NCBI RefSeq assembly: GCF_014649755.1
Contig: NZ_BMTQ01000011.1
Location: 62,001 to 126,000, forward strand
Direction: 5' to 3'
DNA from: Streptomyces litmocidini
Lineage (GTDB): Bacteria > Actinomycetota > Actinomycetes > Streptomycetales > Streptomycetaceae
Length of the DNA stretch: 64,000 nucleotides
Shown here: in pieces, positions 58,709 to 64,000 of the stretch
Position numbering within the stretch: position 1 is the stretch's first letter
Layout: every line of letters starts with the position of its first letter
The notes under the pieces: generated by a model
What the model saw: only the letters and a program-made list of their open reading frames with translations
Told to the model about the DNA's origin: nothing
Databases searched by the model: none
Program-made: the position numbers and the translations under genes

Positions 58709-61393
58709 CTACAGCAGACCGTCCCACATCTGCTCGAGCAACACCGACCACCAGTTCTCCGGCGACGACAGCGCCGCCGGATCCAGCATCGCCAGCTGCG
58801 CCTGGAAATCGACCGTCCAGCGACCCGCCTGCTCCGGGTTCAACCCGAACCGCAGCCGCCACATCCGGCCGAGCAGCGCCATCGACCGCGCGAACTCCGG
58901 CAGCCCCGTGTTCACGAACTGCGGCGGCACCGACTGCCCGCCCGGACCGGCCTCCACCGGCACCGCCACGATGTGCGCCGTCCCGTACTGGACACAGATC
59001 GCCCGGCCGAAGTCCGAACCGAGCACCAGGTACGAGCTCGCGTCCGGCGCCGCCTGCACCTGCCGCTGCACCGCCAGCTCCGCCAGCGTCGGCACCACCG
59101 GCACCGCGGGCTGCGCCCAGAAGAACGGACCGAAGTCCGCCGGAAGCCCCGCCCACACCAACGTGCGCGCCACGATCTCCGGCACGCCCTGCCGGGACAC
59201 CGCCCGCTGGTCGAAGCGGAGGATGCCCGGACCGAACGCGCCCGCCAGCTCCTGCGCGATCCCCTCCGGGGGGACCGGCGGCGCCGGCTGCACCTGCGGC
59301 AACGGCGCCCGCACCGGGGCCGGACGCGCCGGGCCGTCCGCGACCTGGTGCAACTCGCCCTGATGGGTCAGGAGTTGACGCATGCCCTGCTGCCGGCCCG
59401 CATGATCACGGCCGTACGGGGCGATGCTCGTGATCCGCGCCTGCGGCCACGTCTCCCGGATCATCCGCGCGCAGTAACCACCCGGCAGATCACAGGACTC
59501 CAGCTCCGTGTGGAGTTCGAGCACCTGCTGCGGCGGCACGTTCAGCGCACGCAGCTCGTGCAGGATCTGCCACTCCGGATGCGGGGTGCCCGGCGCCGAA
59601 CGCCGGATGATCTGCGCCTCCGAACCGTCCGGCGCCCGATACCGCAGCACCGCCTGATAGCCGGGGCCGACCGTCGGCTGACCCGTCGGATGCGGATAGC
59701 CGTACGCCGGAGGAACAGGAGCCCCCGGCACGGGCGCCCCCGGCACGGGACCGTGCGCGGGCGGCGGCGTGTGACCGCCGACCGGCGGCGCCGGAGCGGG
59801 CGGGGGCGGCGGAGTCCCCAGACCACCCGGACCGGGGTGCGCCAGCATCGTCGCGGCGTGCGCGACGCCGCCCGCGGGCGTGCCACCCGGCACGCCCGGC
59901 GGCGGCGGAGGCGGAGGCGGCGCGCCCGGACCGCCCTGGTTCGGACGCGCCAGCATCGTCGCCGCGTGGTGCACCGGCTGCGGCGGCGTCACGGGACCCG
60001 GAGCGGCCGGCGGAGGCGGCGGACCGGGCGGACCCGGCTGCGCGGGAGCTCCGGGCGGGCCGGGCGGCTGGAGCCCCTCCGGCCCGAGCTGCGACACCAG
60101 CTGCGTGGGGATGTACGCGTTGCCGCCCGATGAGGCCCCGGGCACACCCGGGGCTCCCGGCGGCGGAGGCGGCGTCGGACCCCGCCCGGCCTTCGGCGGC
60201 AGGGCGGCCTTGCTCGTCGCGACGTCCGCGATGTCCCCGGCACCCGGCGCCGAGGGCGCGGGCGGCGGCAGCGGCGGCGCACCCGGACCCGCCTGCGCCG
60301 GGGCCGGCGAAGACCCCGGCGCGGGCGGCGACGGCGGGACGGACGGAACCGCGCCCGGGGCCGGCGCCGCCGGATCCAGACGGGGGGCGATCGCGGTCGG
60401 CGGCAGCGCGCTGCCGCCCTTCATCAGGGCGGTCGGCGCGTCCGCGCCCACCGACGGCGGCGGGGCGTCCTCGTCGTCCGTCCCCGACAGCGGCGGCGCG
60501 AAGACGGTCGCGGGCAGCGGCACCGCCCCGTCCGCACCGCCGGAACTCGCGTTCGCGTCCACCCACGGACCGGACGGCGCGGGAGGGGGCGTGGCGGCGG
60601 ACGGAGCCGGGGGCGCGACCGGCGGCGCGGGCGGCGCCGGAGGGCTCGACGCGGCCGGGCCCGACGCCGGGACACCGTCCATCGCCGTCGGCTCGTACGC
60701 GTCGGCGTCCCGGACAGGAGCCGGGGCGGACCCGGCGGCCGGGGCGGACCCGACGGCCGCCGGTGCGGACTCCGCGGCCGGAACCGGAGCCGTCGCGGCC
60801 TCCGAAGACTCCCCGGCCCCCGACCCGGTCACCGCCCCCGACGCCGACGCCGACCCCGCCACAGACCCCGCCACCGACGCCGACGAGTCCGTCGAGACGG
60901 AGGAAGCGGAAGAAGCCACCGAAGCCGAAGGCCCCTCCACCCCCACCCCGTCCGACACGTCGTCCACCGGCGCCGACGCACTCACCCCCTCCTGCGAGGC
61001 GTGCGACTCCTCCCTCGGCAACCCGATCTTGTCCGCCGCGTCCTGCAGCCACTCCGGCGGACTCAACAGGAACGACGTCTGGTTCAGATCGATCCGCGCC
61101 GCCGGCACCGCCGCCTGCGCCGGAACCTCGTCCGTCGCCCCGTACTCCTCCTCGTACCGCCGGATCACCTCACCCACCGGCAACCCCGGCCACAACGTCG
61201 CCTCACCGCTGTCCCGCGCGATCACCAGCCGCTGACGCCCGCCGTCCGACGTCGGACCGCCCTCGCGGTCCTCCGCCCACACCACGAACCCCAGCTCGAA
61301 CTCCCGCACCCGCACCTCACGGTGCTGATAACCCGGCAGATCACCGTTGATCCATTCCTCGGCGCGCTCCTGCGCCTGCGCGAACGTCACCAC
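58709..61393 (-). CDS. multidomain YrhB/Imm35-like - Pro-rich - deaminase-like - SUKH-4-like protein
   Basis: The 894-residue protein begins with a YrhB/Imm35-like domain (TFAQAQERAEEWINGDLPG to GLPVGEVIRRYEEEYGA, 1-90). About 450 residues of Pro/Ala/Gly/Ser linker follow, with polyproline runs and HAATMLAxP repeats. Then comes a deaminase-like domain near 580-660 with H605-P-E in TPHPEWQILHELRA and two Cys in ESCDLPGGYC (about 632 and 639), the HxE...CxxxxxxC zinc pattern. The last 190 residues (VARTLVWAGLPADFGPFFW, SSYLVLGSDFGRAICVQYG, PPQFVNTGLPEFARSMALLGRMW) fit SUKH-4. GTG 61393 comes 7 bases after the WHH-SUKH stop. There is no signal peptide. Combining a toxin-type and an immunity-type domain in one chain is unusual. 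Confidence 0.82.
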   Translation of the reverse strand: MVTFAQAQERAEEWINGDLPGYQHREVRVREFELGFVVWAEDREGGPTSDGGRQRLVIARDSGEATLWPGLPVGEVIRRYEEEYGATDEVPAQAAVPAARIDLNQTSFLLSPPEWLQDAADKIGLPREESHASQEGVSASAPVDDVSDGVGVEGPSASVASSASSVSTDSSASVAGSVAGSASASGAVTGSGAGESSEAATAPVPAAESAPAAVGSAPAAGSAPAPVRDADAYEPTAMDGVPASGPAASSPPAPPAPPVAPPAPSAATPPPAPSGPWVDANASSGGADGAVPLPATVFAPPLSGTDDEDAPPPSVGADAPTALMKGGSALPPTAIAPRLDPAAPAPGAVPSVPPSPPAPGSSPAPAQAGPGAPPLPPPAPSAPGAGDIADVATSKAALPPKAGRGPTPPPPPGAPGVPGASSGGNAYIPTQLVSQLGPEGLQPPGPPGAPAQPGPPGPPPPPAAPGPVTPPQPVHHAATMLARPNQGGPGAPPPPPPPPGVPGGTPAGGVAHAATMLAHPGPGGLGTPPPPPAPAPPVGGHTPPPAHGPVPGAPVPGAPVPPAYGYPHPTGQPTVGPGYQAVLRYRAPDGSEAQIIRRSAPGTPHPEWQILHELRALNVPPQQVLELHTELESCDLPGGYCARMIRETWPQARITSIAPYGRDHAGRQQGMRQLLTHQGELHQVADGPARPAPVRAPLPQVQPAPPVPPEGIAQELAGAFGPGILRFDQRAVSRQGVPEIVARTLVWAGLPADFGPFFWAQPAVPVVPTLAELAVQRQVQAAPDASSYLVLGSDFGRAICVQYGTAHIVAVPVEAGPGGQSVPPQFVNTGLPEFARSMALLGRMWRLRFGLNPEQAGRWTVDFQAQLAMLDPAALSSPENWWSVLLEQMWDGLL

Positions 61394-61400
61394 AGCCAGC

Positions 61401-62399
61401 TCACTCCCCCACCGGGACCACGGGCACGGCACGCGCGAAGCCGCCGTCCACCATCAGGTTCGCCACCGTCTCCAGCTCCGGCGGATTGCCCGCCAGACGC
61501 CCGAGGAACGCGTCGAAGTCCGCACCGCACGGCAGCAGCAACCGCTCCACCCGCTCGCTCACCGTCCACCCGGCCGCCACCTCGCCGGAATCCCGCGCGT
61601 CGTCGTACGCGCAGAACCACACCGAACCGACCGCCGCACCCCGCACCTTCAACGCGATCAGACCGCCCTGGACGAAAGCGACGCCCAGGTAGTCCTTCGT
61701 CAGATGGTCACGCAGACACTTGTTGACGTAGACGAGGTCATTGACCCCCGCCTCCTCCCGCACCGTGAAGAACGGCTGGTCCACCAGCACACCCAGCTCC
61801 GCGTCGAGCGCCGCCCCCACCGGAGCACACCCGCCCGCCGCCTTCAGGAACGAGCGGTACGCCCCCGGCAGCCGATAGCCGAGATCCTCCTCGACACCCT
61901 GGAGCTGCGGCTCCGACACCGACACCCGGCCCTTCGGCAGCCCGAAGTGCACCGGCCGGGTCTCCTGCAGCGGACGCGTCCCCCGCTTCGACTGGTCCAC
62001 CGCCGCCGTCGCCACCCCACCGTGATGCCGGAGCAACGCCTTCACCTCGACGGGCACCAGCTCCATCCGCCGCGAACCCACCACGTGATGCCACGTCCAG
62101 CCGTGCGGAGTCGCCACCGACGGAATCGTGTCCCACAACTCATGACCCGTCGCCGCCAGCGCCGCGTTCGCCGACACGTAGTCCGTCAGCCGCAGCTCGT
62201 CGACACCGAAACCCTCCGGCGGATCGGCGATCTCCGCCGCCGCTCGCGCGTACGGCGAGAAATCCGGGTAACCACGCTCGTCCACCCGCACCCCTCTCGG
62301 GTGACGGGACGCACGGACCGGATCCGGGAAATGCACGACCTGCCCGGCGTAGGCCGCGTTCGGTGGCGCGGTGTCCTGCCCGAGCCGACCTGTCGTCAT
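61401..62399 (-). CDS. WHH-nuclease-like protein fused to SUKH (SMI1/KNR4) domain
   Basis: The 332-residue protein has an N-terminal nuclease-like part with GWTWHHVVGSRRMELVP near residues 100-116, the WHH motif, followed by VEVKALLRHHGG. Canonical WHH nucleases have LH in the place of VK here, so one metal-site His is replaced and activity is uncertain. The C-terminal half is a SUKH domain (QLQGVEEDLGYRLPGAYRSFLKAAGG, LVYVNKCLRDHLTKDYLGVAFVQGG, VWFCAYDD). ATG 62399 is chosen because GGGGG lies 8-9 bases before it; ATG 62417 is an alternative. It is first in a minus-strand operon with the deaminase-SUKH-4 gene, whose ribosome-binding site overlaps its stop. Confidence 0.82.
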   Translation of the reverse strand: MTTGRLGQDTAPPNAAYAGQVVHFPDPVRASRHPRGVRVDERGYPDFSPYARAAAEIADPPEGFGVDELRLTDYVSANAALAATGHELWDTIPSVATPHGWTWHHVVGSRRMELVPVEVKALLRHHGGVATAAVDQSKRGTRPLQETRPVHFGLPKGRVSVSEPQLQGVEEDLGYRLPGAYRSFLKAAGGCAPVGAALDAELGVLVDQPFFTVREEAGVNDLVYVNKCLRDHLTKDYLGVAFVQGGLIALKVRGAAVGSVWFCAYDDARDSGEVAAGWTVSERVERLLLPCGADFDAFLGRLAGNPPELETVANLMVDGGFARAVPVVPVGE

Positions 62400-62677
62400 G
62401 GCGGTTGCCCCCTGCATGGCGTCACTGACTGCTTGCTACCGACAGCCGACGACTGCGGCCGACTGATGCCGCACAGCCTATGCGCTGCCACAAGAGGCCG
62501 AACCGGACCCGAACCCTCCGCGACCCAGAGTCACCAACTGTCACGACCCCATGACAGGCACACCATGATTCCGACACACCGAAGGCGCGTTTCGCCGCCC
62601 CAGCTTCCCCATATGGCTCCCTATTTGGCAGGCTGTCCACGCAACTCGGGGGATTGCAGGAGGGGAAGACCAGCACC
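62400..62677. promoter_or_regulatory. divergent promoter region of the deaminase/SUKH cluster
   Basis: The 278 bases between the two divergent two-gene units have no gene. A minus-strand TAGGCT (62475-62480) could drive the WHH-SUKH operon. On the plus side an AT-richer patch around 62610-62630 (CATATGG, CTATTTGG) may be the promoter, and GGAGGGGAAG at 62658-62667 is the ribosome-binding site of the YwqJ-like gene. The symmetrical arrangement suggests joint control of the four genes. Confidence 0.5.
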
Positions 62678-63190
62678 ATGCACACAGCAACGACGCCCAC
62701 ACAGGGTGACCCACGCCTCAACTGGAGCAGCAGCGCCGAAACCACGCGCGCACCCTCCCTGCGACACCGCCGCGACGGAATCCTCCCCACCGTGGGAGCC
62801 GCCCTCTCCGTCCGCGGCGAAACCCTCACGTGCACCGCGGGCCGCGGCGACCGGCCCCCCGCCCTGCACCCCCTCGTCCAGGACTTCCTCGACACCCTCA
62901 CCAGCAGCCAACGGGAACGCTTCACCGGCCGCTGCCCCGAAGCCATCCTGCTCTCCCGGCACCTCACCGCCACCGAGAACAACCGCTCCAAGCGCGCCCA
63001 ACGCAAACCACTCACCCACGGCGAAGCCCGCCGCTCCCTCAAACAGGCCAAACTCACCGCCCGCCGCATCCGCGAGGACGGCGACCCCCTCCACGGCAGC
63101 TACGCCGCACCCTGCCGCTCCTGCACGGCCATGCTCGCCCACTTCGGCGTCCGCGCCGTCGACCCCACCACACCCGCCGAGAACGGCTGA
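62678..63190 (+). CDS. YwqJ-like nucleic-acid deaminase
   Basis: The 170-residue protein has the YwqJ deaminase pattern: GAALSVRGETLTCTAGRG, then GRCPEAILLSRHL with C86-P-E88, and PCRSC at 145-149. The CxE and PCxxC motifs supply the zinc ligands and catalytic Glu. Family members occur as C-terminal toxin domains of polymorphic toxins that deaminate nucleic acids or nucleotides; here the domain stands alone without a delivery domain. ATG 62678 has GGAGGGG about 10 bases upstream; an in-frame TTG at 62654 is less likely. The SUKH-3 gene starts 9 bases after its stop. Confidence 0.88.
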   Translation: MHTATTPTQGDPRLNWSSSAETTRAPSLRHRRDGILPTVGAALSVRGETLTCTAGRGDRPPALHPLVQDFLDTLTSSQRERFTGRCPEAILLSRHLTATENNRSKRAQRKPLTHGEARRSLKQAKLTARRIREDGDPLHGSYAAPCRSCTAMLAHFGVRAVDPTTPAENG

Positions 63191-63199
63191 CCCCACCCC

Positions 63200-63691
63200 A
63201 TGCCCGACCACCTCAACACCACCCGCTTCCCGGTCAACGTCGACGCCGCCCTCCGCGAAGCCGGCTGGCAACCCGGCCGCTGGGACATCAAACTCGCCGA
63301 AGAATGGGCCGACACCCTGCGCGCCCACATCTCCCCCGCCGGCCACCGGCACAGCGTCTTCCCCGCCGCCGTCGAAGCCTGGGCCGAATTCGGCGGCCTG
63401 CGGATCACCGCACCCGGCCACGGCCGGCAGATAGCACCCGCGGCCGTCCGCTTCGACCCCCTCGCCGGACTCCACCTCTCCCGCACCCTCGCCGACCTCG
63501 GCCGCGCCCTCGACACCGAGATCGCCCCCCTCGGCGAAGAAGGCGACCACCAGGCCGTCCTCGCCATGGACGTCGAAGGCCGCGTCTACAGCCTCGACCA
63601 CGCGGGCGACTGGTACCTCGGCAAGGACATCGACGCGGCCCTGTCGACCCTGATCACAGGCGCACAACCCACCCGCCTCACGGCCGGCTAA
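63200..63691 (+). CDS. SUKH-3 domain immunity-type protein
   Basis: The 163-residue protein fits the SUKH-3 family: VDAALREAGWQPGRWDIKLAEEWADTLR, VFPAAVEAWAEFGGLRIT, IAPAAVRFDPLAGLHLSRTLADLGRALDTEIAPLGEEGDHQAVLAMDVEGRVYSLDHAGDWYLGKDIDAAL. SUKH-3 proteins are typically encoded right after YwqJ-type deaminases and are taken to neutralise them. The close spacing supports a toxin/immunity pair. Its stop overlaps the stop of the convergent histidine kinase gene. Confidence 0.9.
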   Translation: MPDHLNTTRFPVNVDAALREAGWQPGRWDIKLAEEWADTLRAHISPAGHRHSVFPAAVEAWAEFGGLRITAPGHGRQIAPAAVRFDPLAGLHLSRTLADLGRALDTEIAPLGEEGDHQAVLAMDVEGRVYSLDHAGDWYLGKDIDAALSTLITGAQPTRLTAG

Positions 63692-64000
63692 TCGACCCGC
63701 CGCTCGACCGACCGCTCGACCGACCGCTCGACCGGCGGGGCCGGCAGCACCGCCGACACCCTGAAACCACCCGCGTCCGTCGGCCCCGACACGAACACGC
63801 CCCCGAGCCGCACGACCCGCTCACGCATCCCCACCAGCCCGTTCCCCCCGCTCGGCAACCCCACACCGGCCACCGCCGCGTCCGAAGGACCGTTCTCCAC
63901 CTGCATCGCGACCTCGGCCTCCCGATGCGCCAGACGCACCACGACCTCCGCACCCGCCGCGTGCTTGTGGACGTTCGTCAACGCCTCCTGCACCACCCGG
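63688..64000 (-). CDS. two-component sensor histidine kinase, C-terminal part (partial)
   Basis: The frame enters from the right edge. Visible is the HATPase_c domain of a NarL/DesK-type kinase: RVVQEALTNVHKHAAGAEVVVRL (N-box with Glu and Asn), QVENGPSDAAVAGVGLPSGGNGLVGMRERVVRLGGVFV (G boxes). The last residues are encoded by three CGCTCGACCGAC repeats (63700-63735) giving VERSVERSVERRVD, a slippage-type tail. A response regulator gene should lie outside the window. It overlaps the SUKH-3 gene tail to tail by 4 bases. Confidence 0.92.
   Translation of the reverse strand, partial: RVVQEALTNVHKHAAGAEVVVRLAHREAEVAMQVENGPSDAAVAGVGLPSGGNGLVGMRERVVRLGGVFVSGPTDAGGFRVSAVLPAPPVERSVERSVERRVD

Noticed and set aside
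58709..63691. Contact-dependent or type VII-secreted polymorphic toxin locus
   Set aside because: No signal peptide, WXG100/LXG domain, RHS repeats or secretion genes are visible in or near the cluster.
1..64000. TTA codons as bldA targets
   Set aside because: All TAA/TTA trinucleotides I inspected inside genes fell out of frame, mostly across GGT-TAC or CGT-TAC codon pairs, or lay in intergenic DNA.

Overview
The window is chromosomal DNA from a Streptomyces species. The evidence is very high GC with G/C in almost every third codon position, frequent GTG starts, a tRNA-Leu(UAA) gene with the sequence features of bldA, a whiJ-type regulator locus, rpf and divIC genes, and a rifamycin-associated element in front of a helR-like gene. 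I see no prophage integrase, CRISPR array or rRNA.

Layout. 1-3.97 kb: tail of an unknown gene, bldA on the minus strand, and a MacB/LolCDE-like ABC exporter pair. 4-13.3 kb (minus strand): cyclopropane synthase, type II NADH dehydrogenase, Ppx/GppA phosphatase, DUF501, DivIC/FtsB, enolase, then two resuscitation-promoting-factor/LysM cell-wall hydrolases. The first of these (rpfA) has a ydaO-type c-di-AMP riboswitch leader. 13.4-21.3 kb: a P450 divergent from a flavohaemoglobin-like reductase, a MazG hydrolase whose 3' end carries a 32-bp tandem duplication, a SurA-like lipoprotein, and a divergent GtrB/CsbB-type glycosyltransferase with a YfhO-type membrane protein. 21.2-29.6 kb: small regulators and acetyltransferases, including an AraC - 14-residue peptide - GNAT cluster, and a decayed stretch at 26.9-27.8 kb (broken TetR gene, gene fragment, IS5-type transposase remnant). 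29.7-36.4 kb: helR, an ECF sigma factor with a membrane partner, a Ser/Thr kinase operon. 36.5-44.3 kb: a solitary HTH-DNA methylase, lipoproteins, a TetR/SCO6745-like divergent pair and a secreted SGNH esterase. 44.3-51.5 kb: mfd and a second ABC exporter pair, paralogous to the first but inverted. 51.7-58.6 kb: DHA2 exporter, MarR regulators, a whiJ-like XRE/DUF397/ATPase locus, MarR-SRPBCC operon, ArsR remnant and a DivIVA-like coiled-coil protein.

The most unusual part is 58.7-63.7 kb. Four adjacent genes in two divergent two-gene units carry nucleic-acid-deaminase, WHH-nuclease-like and SUKH/immunity-type domains. One protein combines a YrhB/Imm35-like N-terminus, a roughly 450-residue Pro-rich spacer, a deaminase-like domain and a SUKH-4-like domain in one chain; the other genes are WHH-SUKH, YwqJ-like deaminase and SUKH-3. 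No secretion signal is visible, so this looks like a toxin/immunity-derived intracellular system and not a classical exported toxin. The window ends inside a two-component histidine kinase.

Five of the convergent gene junctions carry near-perfect GC-rich hairpins without clear U-tracts, the usual Streptomyces type of bidirectional terminator. Function assignments rest on motifs read from the translations; no database search was run.
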